NCBI GenBank assembly: GCA_002049455.2
Contig: KV918780.1
Span: 310,001-374,000 of the forward strand
Length of the DNA: 64,000 nucleotides
DNA from: Porphyra umbilicalis
Lineage: Eukaryota > Rhodophyta > Bangiophyceae > Bangiales > Bangiaceae
Reading direction: 5' to 3'
Under the pieces are notes generated by a model. It was not told the DNA's origin and searched no databases. It saw nothing but the letters and a program-made list of their open reading frames with translations. Within the stretch, counting starts at the first letter, position 1, and each line of letters opens with the position of its first letter. This document shows, piece by piece, positions 21,120 through 30,244 of this stretch. The position numbers and the translations under genes are program-made.

Positions 21120-21421
21120 GCTACAACGTGCACGCCAAAATTAAGGCCCGCCTGGACGCGGCGGTGCCGGCGGCGACAGAACCGGCGGCGGTGCCTGTTG
21201 ACGATGCTGCCGGGGAGATTTTGGGGATGCTCGGCCGGGCGCGCAGCCTCGGGCCCAACGGCGGTGGGATTGACTGCTCAGCGGGAAGCGGTGCCGGTGG
21301 GGAGTGCTTGGTGTCGGGCACACACCCCGATGCACTGAGCGTGATTGCGCATTGGTTGGGTGAGGAGAGTAGCCCAGCCTCAGTTTTCGCTGTGGTTGAT
21401 GCAGAGACGCAGACCGAGTAG
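21120..21421 (+). CDS. likely C-terminal exon of the pogo transposase
   Basis: This frame ends at the TAG at 21419-21421 and reads KARLDAAVPAATEPAAVPVD, then AAGEILGMLGRARS and an acidic end (VVDAETQTE). Position and composition match the short acidic tail many pogo-type transposases carry after the DDE domain. Linkage to the main ORF needs transcript evidence. Confidence 0.4.
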
Positions 21422-22058
21422 CGCACTCTGTTCTGGGAAAAGCGTTCTTTGCCTTTTGTTCGAAGCCAGCCAAGACGTTTGCAATGGGATTGAGCATACT
21501 CATTGACGGGGGCGCGGTAGAAAACAACCCCATCCCGCGAAGGTGAGACGCTCCAGAAATCCGCTCGAGGGGGGAGATGCGGCGGGTGGTGCCACTCTGT
21601 CTGCGGCCACAGGCATCTGTGCAAGGCAACGATGACACATGACGAGCCAAACTGGATCATCAAAGTTTGGTGATGGCGCAGCGTGCGCAAGATTAAAGCG
21701 GTTGCAGCCGGCCCGACAGACGACCACGGCCAAGTCATTTGTGGCCACGGTGCGTGGACAGCTCCAGCTGGATTGCTTCGGTGGACCTCACACGCAATGT
21801 GATTGGTCCACTGTGGTGGGTTGGGTTGGACAGCACCGCCAAGAGCAGCGATGCCAAGCGAAATTGACTCATCAGGGATCATTTACACAAGGGCTTAGTA
21901 GGATTTCTGTGGCGCATTTGAGCTTCCTGGAACACAGCCTGTCCATGCACAATAGTACGAATCGGGATCTTCCGCGGCTGATGAATCGCACGCGGAGGGC
22001 TACCGTTTGGTCTACCCCAGGGCAAGTGAGGGGTCGCACTGTAGACAACAAAATAATG

Positions 22059-22099
22059 GAAAAAAAAACCCTGCCCAACGGGGAAAAAAAAACCATTGT
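22059..22099 (-). repeat. right arm of the intergenic inverted repeat, Harbinger copy A
   Basis: This is the inverse of 17799-17839 (GG, A9, CCCTGCCC, GGGG, A9, CCATTG). It ends about 60 bp before the 3' end of the transposase gene. The pogo element landed only 14 bp from this arm. Confidence 0.7.
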
Positions 22100-22156
22100 A
22101 TGTCACCTGCTGTCACTCTACGAGAGGTACGGGGCCAATAAGTCACCGCGGTCGTT

Positions 22157-23743
22157 CTACACATGCGCGGTGAGGTCAGCACGAAGTTGGTTGTGCTCAG
22201 CAACATTGCGAGTCTTGCCCCAGGCGTCAAAGACGGCGGCCATGCCGCCCGCTGGCGGCTGCTCGACAGGGTTGATGTGGAAGGGCGCGTTGGCGCCGGC
22301 GTGTGCGCCGCCAGGTGCAGATCCCCCGGCGGCAGCACCCGCCCCGACGTCCGCCCCACCACCATGTCCACTGCCGCCACCGCCAGCTGGCCCACCATCA
22401 GGTCCGTTGCCGTCCTCACTCCCAGATCCCTCGTCGTCACCATCCACAGCATCAGCACCCCCCCCCCCGTTAGGTCCCTCTGCGCGTCTGCGGCGGCTCA
22501 AAAAGCCCTCGCGGCGGCTCTCAACACACATGTTGTGCAGTTTGCAGATCGCGTTGAAGGTTAGGACCAGCATCTTAACCGACCGATAGCGCCCAGGGTG
22601 GAGCGCGATGTGGAAGCGTTGCGTCAGGACACCAAAAAGGCGCTCCACGTCCTTGCGGACCGCCTCCTGCAGGCGGTTAAAGACCTTTTGCTCCTCAGTG
22701 GAGGGCATGGGGTGCGGGGACATGAGGAAGGCATATCGCGGGTACATTCCATCCACCAGGTAGTACGGCAGCGTGCGACTTGTCCCGTTCAGCGTGTAGG
22801 ACTGGTTGCGAGGCGGCCACCGGCCTGCCGTCACGTCGAGGTAGAGAGGGGACTGGTGCATCACGTTGATGTCGTTGAGGCTCCCAGGTGCGCCGACAAA
22901 CAGGTGCCAAATCCACAGGTCCTCGTCGCACACAGCCTCCACAACGATGCCGCGCGAGCCCTTTCGGGTCTGGTAGCTGCTCGCCATACCTCTGGGACAC
23001 TGGTGCCACGCCCAGTGACTGCAATCAAGCGAGCCCATGCACCCGGGGAAGCCACGCTCCGCGTTCCGGTCCAGGATCGTCTTCAGCTCCGCGTCGTTAG
23101 GCCACCGCAGGTAGGTAGAATCCCACTTAGACACGATGCATACCACCAAACACTTGACCGAAAGGAGGATGGTTGAACGGGAAAGCCGCTCGTACTTGTC
23201 GGCGCGGTCTGCCGCCTCCCCATACGCGAGCACACGAAAGGCAGCAACCACCTTTTGTAGAGGGTGCGCCTGCGGTCGGCCCGTAGCGTTGATATGCCGC
23301 CAGAAGAAGGGGGTGTCCTTGACCTCCGAATAGACGCGCCGGAACACAGCACGCGGAACGCGAAAACGCGTCTCAAAGTCGTGCTCATTGTAGACAGGGT
23401 CTTGTCCATCGACTCCAAAGTAATCTCGCACAATTTTGTTCAGCCCGGCATCAAAGTCCCGCTGCTTGTTGGGCCGACGTCCAGGAAGGGAGCCACGGTA
23501 GCGGCCACGTCGGCTCATACGCAACGCAGTCACACGCATCCGCAGCGCCATGACCGCCGCCACATGCGCGTGCACAGCGGCGCAAATGTCCGCGCCGTCG
23601 TCCTCAGACAGTAGCACGGCAATCGGGCACGGCTCGTCCTCGTGGGGCTCCATGCCCCCAGGCAAACGCCCCAAACAGCTTGTGGCGAGAGCAACGGGGC
23701 GACGTCGACGGTGGTGGCCACGCGCGGACGCCGGTGGCGGCAA
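22157..23743 (-). CDS. PIF/Harbinger DDE transposase, copy A (intact)
   Basis: The 528-residue ORF has a basic N-terminus and an HTH-like region (PHPLQKVVAAFRVLAYGEAA style, about 160-180). The catalytic core has acids in GCMGSLDCSHWAW (D240), PGSLNDINVM (D291) and RKDVERLFGVLTQRF (E367), typical of the plant-transposon-protein/DDE_4 family, with YLVDGMYPRY between them. It closes with a Gly/Asp-rich acidic tail and a short C-terminal helix ending LTAHV. It faces the Myb-like gene tail to tail, the usual two-gene Harbinger arrangement. No frame lesion is visible. A shorter start at ATG 23653 (MEPHEDEPCP) is possible. Confidence 0.95.
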   Translation of the reverse strand: MPPPASARGHHRRRRPVALATSCLGRLPGGMEPHEDEPCPIAVLLSEDDGADICAAVHAHVAAVMALRMRVTALRMSRRGRYRGSLPGRRPNKQRDFDAGLNKIVRDYFGVDGQDPVYNEHDFETRFRVPRAVFRRVYSEVKDTPFFWRHINATGRPQAHPLQKVVAAFRVLAYGEAADRADKYERLSRSTILLSVKCLVVCIVSKWDSTYLRWPNDAELKTILDRNAERGFPGCMGSLDCSHWAWHQCPRGMASSYQTRKGSRGIVVEAVCDEDLWIWHLFVGAPGSLNDINVMHQSPLYLDVTAGRWPPRNQSYTLNGTSRTLPYYLVDGMYPRYAFLMSPHPMPSTEEQKVFNRLQEAVRKDVERLFGVLTQRFHIALHPGRYRSVKMLVLTFNAICKLHNMCVESRREGFLSRRRRAEGPNGGGGADAVDGDDEGSGSEDGNGPDGGPAGGGGSGHGGGADVGAGAAAGGSAPGGAHAGANAPFHINPVEQPPAGGMAAVFDAWGKTRNVAEHNQLRADLTAHV

Positions 23744-24818
23744 GCGTCGCGGTGAGTGGCCGCAAAGGATGATAGTTGTCGCAGCAGTGGGGAGCTAGAC
23801 GTGGTGCGCTAGAAATAAAAATGGGAGTGCAGGTGGGGGGAACATGCAGGAGAGGAGATGGTGCGCGGGTCGTGCTTTTCAAACCGAGGGCGGTGACATG
23901 GGCAACGGACGAGGCCAAGAGATCATACAGGAAGAGGGCGACGGACGGGACCGGGGACGCGGGTGGTGATGCGGGCCGCTCGTGTCGAAACCGTGGGCGT
24001 GACGTCGACGGGTCCGGTGCGTGGCGCGCTGCGGCACGCCGGGCAGCCGGACCGACCCCCCCCCCCCCGCACAAAAGCCTCCATGCGCGACGATGGTCCA
24101 CTGGTGCCCCCAGAAACGCTGCGTGGGGGACCCACCTGGGGCCTCGACCCCGCCGACCCCCCCCACCACTCTCTAAACACGCTGTGGGCGGTGTCGGACC
24201 ACCACCCGCCCCAGGCGCCCCGATCTGGCCGGCCGACCACCCTCCCCCTCTCCTAACGCTCTGTGACGGTGGCGGGCTGGTCAGCTCAGCCGATCACCCG
24301 CCCAGTCGCAACCCGCGTGGCGCACAAGGACCCTCTCGATGATTTGATCACGGGACACCAAAACTCTGCTCCGTTGATCAGGCCCAGTGGACGATATTTG
24401 TTGGTCGGCTCTCGCGTGCCGAGGTCCACGTCATTGCTGTTGATTGCAGATCTTTGCTATAAAGTTTCGAAAGTGGTCAGGGGCGTGCCCTAACTCGTTT
24501 TGCTCTAATCCGATACAAATTGATATATATGTGGATTCGATTGGCCAATGAGAACACGGACAGCGTTGGGGCCGACAACGGACCTACCCCATTTTGCCTC
24601 GCGATTGGGGTAGGTCCGCCACCCGCCCCATTTCTGTGCTTCGGAGTTGATTCGTACTTGCAGGATTCCGTCATGAGTATGGGAGACCAGATTGGGGTCG
24701 ATCACATTGACAGAGAAGCCGACTGGCCCCATATCCTTAATAAACAGACACGTTTCTGCAACGTGGCGCTACGTGTAACGAATATGAGATGGGGCCGACG
24801 TCGCTGGGATTGCTCTCA

Positions 24819-25250
24819 GAGACGTCGCGGATGCAGTTGCACCGGCCCCCCCCCTCAGACGGGATGGAATCGGCGATCTGTATGTCGGGCCTCGTCGGAG
24901 TGGCCCGCGATCGGTTCGCGGTCGTTGATCAACGTGTTCGGTCGTCGTGGGACACGTGTTCGATCCATGTCATTTCGACGTCCAGCCAATGAGCGGACGT
25001 CTAGGATAGTCCTTGTCCAGAATAGGGGGGGCGTGCCGTATTTTGCCTTCGAATAGAACATGCGCCCTCTATTGTGTCAACCGGACTATCGGACCGAGAT
25101 GTGGTTATCTAAATTCATTGTGGTGAATCTCAATCCTTAGGGCACCGTTACATGGACGAGAGCGTGGATCGTGGACCAATAAGCGAATATAGACACGTTG
25201 CACTAATAAAAGAGACACGTTTTGTTAGTCCATCATTGCTAGGTTTGCTC
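24819..25250. mobile_element. possible diverged Harbinger-derived fragment
   Basis: At the right, TTGCTAGGTTTGCTC (ending 25250, followed by TAA) inverts to GAGCAAACCTAGCAA, close to the Harbinger TIR GAGCAATCCCAGCAA. Just inside, AATAAAAGAGACACGTTTTG matches the subterminal AATAAACAGACACGTTTCTG of copy A. No left TIR was found. It may be an old relative truncated next to copy A. Confidence 0.35.
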
Positions 25251-25679
25251 TAAGCGCCACAGCGCTGCCCAAGGCCGATGAGCCTGGGATGGCGATCCCG
25301 GTTTTATCCCGGTTCTGTTCCCAGAGGGCATAGGGCGGGGAGCCCATGGCGGCAGGCGCGGCGGCCGCGTCCCCGTGGGCGCCCGCGCAGCGGACTGTGG
25401 CCGCCCCGGCCACCAATTACCCACCGCTGCGGCCGCGGACGGCCGCCCCGTCGCGGTCGCCGACACCCAGCAGGCGGCTGCCGCCGCCGCCGGCGGCCAC
25501 GTTGCCCATTGTCCATGGCGGCGGGGGGCCACGCCTGCCGCCCGCCGCGTCAGCGGGGCGTCGCCTGCCACCCACCGCGTTGACGGCGGGCGCGTCGGGG
25601 TCGTCGTTGTGGTGGCGGCCGGCGGCGGCGGCCACGCCGCCGCCACCCCCCTCCCCGTGGCGCTCCGCGCCCGCCGGGG
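25251..25679. other. GC-rich stretch upstream of the GMC gene fragment
   Basis: GC-rich, with several open shadow frames and no recognisable FAD-binding (GxGxxG) motif, so the N-terminal half expected for the downstream oxidoreductase is not here. The 17-bp motif also seen at about 11110 occurs near 25290. Confidence 0.35.
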
Positions 25680-26315
25680 GGGAAAGTCGGCCCACCGGCG
25701 TTGACGCCCGTGGGCATGGGCACCCACTGGACATGCTCGACATCCCGACCCCACCCAACTATTGAGAGCAATGAACTCTTCCCCAGTGACACGCTCTACG
25801 CTGTGGGTGAAGGGCTGCTGCGAACCGACGAAACGGTGTACGACGAGGAAATCCACAACGCCCTCGTCGGCGAGCAGCTGCGTCGGGCGCCGCACCTGGC
25901 GCACCTGGCCGGCACGGCATACGCACCCCGCTCCCTGCCGCTGGCGGCGACTCGCCGCAACGAGCAGTACGTGGACTGGACGGGTCCGGCGGAGCTGGGT
26001 GCGCCCGTCCGGCGGGCGGGGGCGGACCCGCAGTTCTTGGAGAACGGGTCGGCCCTTCACATCCACGGCGCCAACCGCATCGGCACCGCCAAGGCCACCT
26101 CCGTGGCCGACCCGGTCGGACGGGTGTGGGTGCGGGCGAACCAGTACGTGGCGGGGAACGCGACCATCCCCAAGGGCATTGCCTGCAACCCGACGCTCAC
26201 GTCCGTGTGCCTGACCGTGCGGACGGCGATGGCCATCCTCGGGCGCGACACCAGCGGCACGTTTGCGCCCGCCGACCGCGCGTATGTGGACATGCATGCG
26301 GGCTTTCACGAGTGA
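25680..26315 (+). pseudogene. pyranose-oxidase-like GMC oxidoreductase, internally deleted
   Basis: The frame contains VGMGTHWTCSTSRPHP, matching the pyranose 2-oxidase motif whose His carries covalent FAD. Next come DTLYAVGEGLLRTD and YVDWTGPAELG. Then, without a gap, PQFLENGSALHIHGANRIGT holds the catalytic His region, and VANQYVAGN-like and CNPTLTSVCLTVRT the C-terminal Asn region of GMC_oxred_C. In fungal enzymes about 380 residues separate the two His motifs; here only about 110 do, so most of the substrate-binding domain is missing. The N-terminal FAD-binding exon is also absent, and the frame upstream shifts within a G7 run at about 25676-25682. I call it a pseudogene. Harbinger copy A lies upstream. 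Confidence 0.75.
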
Positions 26316-26317
26316 GG

Positions 26318-26331
26318 GGGGGGGGGGGGGT
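26318..26331 (+). repeat. poly-G run
   Basis: A G homopolymer directly follows the stop of the GMC fragment. Such tracts recur through 24-30 kb and at 44.4 kb; their exact length in the assembly is uncertain. Confidence 0.6.
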
Positions 26332-26625
26332 GGATGCAGCGCCGGTTGTTGCCGCATGGGGGCGCTAGGCCCCAATGATGCCTCTGGGCCGGCTTGTGTG
26401 CAACATAACTGCATTGCTTCATGTTGCTCTCTCATGGGGTGCCCCTGCGGAAGCGCTCACGCCCACCCGCCTTGTGCTCGTCGCGTCGCTGTCGCGTCAC
26501 GCCGCGCCGCCACGTCGGCGTGGCTGTTAACAGGGCGAGCCTCGGTCCCCGCCACTGCGCCCGCTTCCCGTCACTCATCACCCCCCTCGTGCCCTCCTCC
26601 CCCACCCGGCCCTGCCGCCCGCCCC

Positions 26626-27489
26626 TCACACGAGCGCCAGCAACTCAATGTCAAACACCAGCGTCGCGTCGCGCACCCCAGCGACGGAGCTCCGCCCGTA
26701 CGCCAGGTGTGGCGGCACGGTGATGCGGCGCACCTCCCCGACGCGCATCCCGCGCATGCCCATATCCCACCCGGGGATGACGTCGCCGGCGCCGAGGACC
26801 ATGGAGAGCGGCCCAGAGCTGCTCTCGCGGCTGCTCTCAAAAAGCCGCAAGCCAACGTCGGCCCCCGTATCCCCGCCGTCACTGTCACCGTTGCCGTTGC
26901 CGTCGCCGTCGCCATTGCCGCTGCCGCTGCCGGCGCTGCCGTTGCACACCGCCGCCATCCCCCCCCCCTCCTTGACGTACCCGTCATAGTGCACCTGACA
27001 CCGACCGCCCGGGAGGAGCAGCCCTGCGGCTTGTCCCGCCGGGCTCGGCCGCCGCAGCTCGACGCCAACCTCGAGCGGCACGTCGGCCAGCCGCGCGCCG
27101 TCGACCAGCCCGTCCCGCCGGCGGGCGGCGAGCTCCATCAACACGGCGCCGCCATTGGGCAACGCGTCGGCAACGAGCGCGCGGGGCAGCAGGCCCGCGT
27201 GCGAGCCCCGCCCGTGGCCGCACGTCGAGCAGACGAGGGACGTGCCGAGGATGCCCGCGTCGACCACGTACGCGCCGTACGACGGGCTGTCGGAGCGGGT
27301 CGTCAGTTCCGCCCAAAAGGCGTCGTCATTGTAATTGTCGCACCCGCAGCGGGAGCAGGGGGCGGGGCGGGTGGCCGCCACGACCGCACGGTAGACGACG
27401 GTGAGGAGGACGACCACAATGGCCACGACGAGGGCGACGGGCATTAGCTCCATCGGCGTCATCCGCTGGTCGGCGGATGCTTGGTCCAT
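26626..27489 (-). CDS. FKBP-type peptidyl-prolyl isomerase with N-terminal membrane anchor
   Basis: I chose ATG 27489 (MDQASADQRM), since the longer upstream frame is low complexity. The 287-residue product has one membrane segment at about 15-39 (LMPVALVVAIVVVLLTVV). Cys pairs follow (CSRCGC at 45-50, CSTCGHGRGSH at 87-97) and could bind metal. The FKBP domain starts near 160: VHYDGY 166-171, FESS 217-220, GDVIPGWD 235-242, PPHLAYG 259-265, VFDIELL 278-284. A Gly/Asn/Asp-rich insertion of about 40 residues (172-212) splits the first loop of the domain. The active-site aromatic residues W241, Y264 and F279 are present. It is probably an endomembrane foldase. Stop TGA; convergent with the GMC fragment. 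Confidence 0.88.
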   Translation of the reverse strand: MDQASADQRMTPMELMPVALVVAIVVVLLTVVYRAVVAATRPAPCSRCGCDNYNDDAFWAELTTRSDSPSYGAYVVDAGILGTSLVCSTCGHGRGSHAGLLPRALVADALPNGGAVLMELAARRRDGLVDGARLADVPLEVGVELRRPSPAGQAAGLLLPGGRCQVHYDGYVKEGGGMAAVCNGSAGSGSGNGDGDGNGNGDSDGGDTGADVGLRLFESSRESSSGPLSMVLGAGDVIPGWDMGMRGMRVGEVRRITVPPHLAYGRSSVAGVRDATLVFDIELLALV

Positions 27490-28548
27490 GGCAGACGGAG
27501 GTGGAACACACAGGGACGAGGGGGGGGGGGGGGGAGGAGGGGGGGTGACCCGCCAGCCAGTAGGGAGCTTGTGGACAGACGGGAGTGCAAGGGGCAAGCG
27601 AGGCGGGCACGCGGCACGCCGTCCAAGCCCAGAGGACTGGCACACAACAGCAGAGGGGCGGGCGGTGGGGCAAGGTGCAACCGGCACTCGCGGGCTCGCA
27701 GCTCGCCGGCAGCGTCCGCCAGCGTCACGCTCCTGGGGCGCTGACGGCCGCCAACCCCCCCCCCCCCGCCGCCCACAGCCGCGCGCACCAACCCCGGCGC
27801 CACGGCCCAGGACGGCGACGGCGGCCGGCGCGGCCGTCGGTGCGTCCCCCACCCCCGTGCCGCCGCCCGCCGCCGCCCGCCGCCGGCCAGCCGCCGCCGC
27901 CTGCCGCCGCCCGCCGCCGCCGCCCGCCGCCCGCCACGTCGCGGGTGGGGCCGTGGCGGGGGGGGGCCGGCGGCGTGCGCGCCGCCCGCGCGCGGCCGCG
28001 TCGGCGGCGCACGGAGGGAGCAAGGCGGGCGGCGGCGGTCGCGCAAGGTGCCCGCCGCGCGGCCGCGGGCGGCGGCCGTGGCGCCCGCGCGCGGGGCCGC
28101 CCCGGTTCGGCAGTGGCGCGCCGGCGGGCGGGCGCGCCCGCCGCTTTGCAAGCGCCGATTGGCTGGGGGGCCACCCACACGCACACGCACACGCACACGC
28201 ACGCACCGCGAACGCGGGGGTGGGTGCGCGGGATTTCCGTTCTGTTCAAACTTGATTCACCACTGCTGGAGACTTTGGAGCGGTTGTTCAGAGCGGCAGC
28301 GATGCACGCCCGGTGCGCCGTCGAGCGCGGGGAGCGCCGTCGCACACGCGCCTGCAGGCGCGCCTGCGCCCGTACGTACTGTACAGGCGCCTGTATGATA
28401 CCAGACGAGCCCAGCATGGGCTTTGACCGCCTCAGCCCAACGTCGAAAAAGAAAGGGTTGCGAGCGCCCCTGGCGATCAGCCCCATTGTTTTGTCGTGCC
28501 CCGCCAGGGGCACGCGCGGCACACACCCCGCCCCCCCCCCCCCCCCCC
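27490..28548. other. GC-rich interval between the FKBP and PH genes
   Basis: No recognised gene. 27510-27535 and 28528-28548 hold G/C runs, and 28174-28206 is a CACACG/CACACA microsatellite. 28260-28500 is less biased and looks unique; it could hold the FKBP promoter side or the PH gene 3' flank. Confidence 0.4.
28174..28206. repeat. CACACG-type microsatellite
   Basis: A run of CACACG/CACA units about 33 bp long, upstream of the FKBP gene. Confidence 0.8.
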
Positions 28549-28928
28549 TCACGGCGTCGCCGCGGTGATCGCCGCCCGGAACGCGTCGGCCCAGTGGGCG
28601 ACCCCCCCCCCCCCCCCCTGGGCACGTAAAACACGAGGCGCCCCCCCCCCACGACCAGCGTCAGCTTGCCCGTCAGCCCACACGCCGCCACGCGGGCGCC
28701 CGACAGGCCGACGCGCCACGACGGCGCCGCCGTCGACGTGCGCGCGTTGAACAGCTCCCCGCCGGCGAGCACAAACCAGCGGCGCACGCGGGAGCGCGTC
28801 CGCCGCCCGCGCTTGTCGAGGTAGCCGGCGGCGAGCAGGGGGGGGGCCCCCGCCCCGCCCGCCGCCGCGGCGGTCAGCGCCCGGTGCGCGCGCGCGTCGG
28901 CGGCGCGCGCGGCGGCGAGGGAGGGCAT
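28549..28928 (-). CDS. PH-domain protein (frame broken at a C17 tract)
   Basis: From ATG 28928 (MPSLAAARAADARA) the frame reads GYLDKRGRRTRSRVRRWFVL, then LTGKLTLVVGGGRLVFYVP, the beta-sheet core of a pleckstrin-homology domain. The expected closing helix, AHWADAFRAAITAATP with a stop at 28549-28551, lies in another frame beyond a run of 17 C on the plus strand (28602-28618). One base more or two fewer would join them, so a homopolymer length error is likelier than a real break. PH domains bind phosphoinositides or proteins at membranes. Upstream, both possible coding frames stay open in GC-rich low complexity, so the true start may be earlier. Confidence 0.65.
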
Positions 28929-29398
28929 CGACGCGTCGTCCCAGAGGGGGGCGTCCCCCGCCTTGGCGGGGGGGGGGGGGGGTGCGGCGGGAGGGGGCCC
29001 CCGCCGGCAGCAGCCGCGGCGGCGGCGGCGGCAGCAGTTGCGGCAGCGGCAGCGGCGGCAACGCTGCCGCCGCGGCCACCGCGCGGCCGCCCGTCGGCGG
29101 CGGGGGCGGGGGTGGGGGTGACCGCCACCCCGCCGCCGCCGCCGCCGCCGCCACCGCCGACGCGGCGGCGGGAGCGGTTGCGCGGCGGAAGCCGCGAGGC
29201 GGGCGCCGACGTGGCGGGCGCCCGCCGCCCGCCGCGCGCCGCCGGCGTGGCGGCGGCGGCGGCGGCGGGGGCGGCCGTGCCCGCCGCGGGGGGCCGCGGG
29301 GGGGCCCCCTCGGCAAACACAGAGGGGGCGCCGCCGCCGGCAGCGACCGTGGAGGAGGGGGGGACGCGCGTCGCCGCGTGCGTCGGCGTGCGGTGGGG

Positions 29399-29432
<34 letters not shown>

Positions 29433-30241
29433 CCGCGCCCGCGATCGGGGCGGCGGCAAGACGCCGCCGAGGGGTGCGGGGGGGGCGCCGCCCGCGCCCC
29501 ACCGCCGGGCCGCCGCGCNTCGCCTCGAGGCCTTCGACGCGGGCAAGTAAACTTCCGGTCACACAACTCGTGTTTGTCGCTCGGGGCGCCTTCCCCCGGT
29601 CGACACCGTGCGTGTGTGCTCTTCGGGGTTTCCTTCCGGGGCGGGTATTCCCCGACAGGACTACCCGGCGACACGGTTTGGCTCGCCCTCCCCCCAACTG
29701 GGTGGGGTGGGCTGAGCGTGTTGTCACAGTGCTCGGATCACGACGAAGGTGCGCGCCGCCGAAGGGGTGACTCAAACGGACACTGCCGGCACGCACGACG
29801 CACCGCCCGCTTACGGGCACCTCCGTCGGCGCGCTAGAACGCCAATGTCGCCCGGGTCGTGTTGATGGCGCCAACGGGTCGTTGCCAGGGCAGACGCGGG
29901 TCGCGGCGAGGCCACGAGCAATATCATCACGTGACCAACACTCCGCAGTCTCTGAGCTATTTTTGTTGAAGGAAGCGCGGCGCGGGCAGCGCGAGCAGGC
30001 GCGTGCTCGCCGCTTCGAGGACCCTCCTTTTGTTGTTTTTGAACGACCCCCCCATGGCACAACGACCCCGAGGTTGAAAGAAGACCCGAGCCAAGAGCAT
30101 TGGACGGACTGACTCACAAAAATGATTGATTAAATTTGGATTATATCAACTATGGTATAATTGATGCTGCATTTAGGAACCACAACCTCAGGTCCCCTTT
30201 ACGACCCCATAGCAGCCACCATTTCGACCCCCACGTCACGC
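28929..30241. other. low-complexity stretch with a G31 run and an ambiguous base
   Basis: 28929-29520 is GCC/GGC-rich and may include N-terminal coding sequence of the PH gene, but no domain is visible. 29400-29430 is an uninterrupted run of about 31 G, and 29519 is an N, both signs of a hard-to-assemble spot. 29530-30100 is balanced in composition without a recognised gene. 30120-30180 is AT-rich just outside Harbinger copy B. Confidence 0.5.
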
Positions 30242-30244
30242 TTA

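Larger units (their letters stand above)
18585..22042 (+). mobile_element. pogo/Tigger element nested in Harbinger copy A
   Basis: The left end reads CAGTGCGACCCCTTACTTGA from 18585, and the right end, ending at 22042, inverts to CAGTGCGACCCCTCACTTGC. TA flanks both ends (18583-18584 and 22043-22044). Copy B has the uninterrupted site with one TA at 35233-35234, which proves the boundaries. The 3458-bp element carries one transposase gene on the plus strand. Its TIR differs from that of the 1.2-kb element at 4671-5875. Confidence 0.97.
13594..24815. mobile_element. PIF/Harbinger element, copy A (full length, interrupted by a pogo element)
   Basis: The left end reads GAGCAATCCCAGCAACGTC and the right end is its inverse (GACGTCGCTGGGATTGCTC). 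A 3-bp target duplication TCA lies at 13591-13593 and 24816-24818. Subtracting the nested pogo element and its TA leaves 7762 bp, against 7764 bp for copy B. Contents in order: non-coding left arm, Pro-rich ORF (+), Myb/SANT-like gene (+), an IR-bounded intergenic block and the DDE transposase (-). In this copy the transposase is intact, while the Myb-like gene has a nonsense codon. Confidence 0.95.

Noticed and set aside
20873..21338. Overlapping frames upstream of the putative pogo 3' exon.
   Set aside because: GC-rich intron-like sequence; only the part after about 21120 resembles a transposase tail.
24950..24966. A tRNA B-box-like GTTCGATCC.
   Set aside because: No A box, acceptor stem or anticodon arm can be drawn around it.
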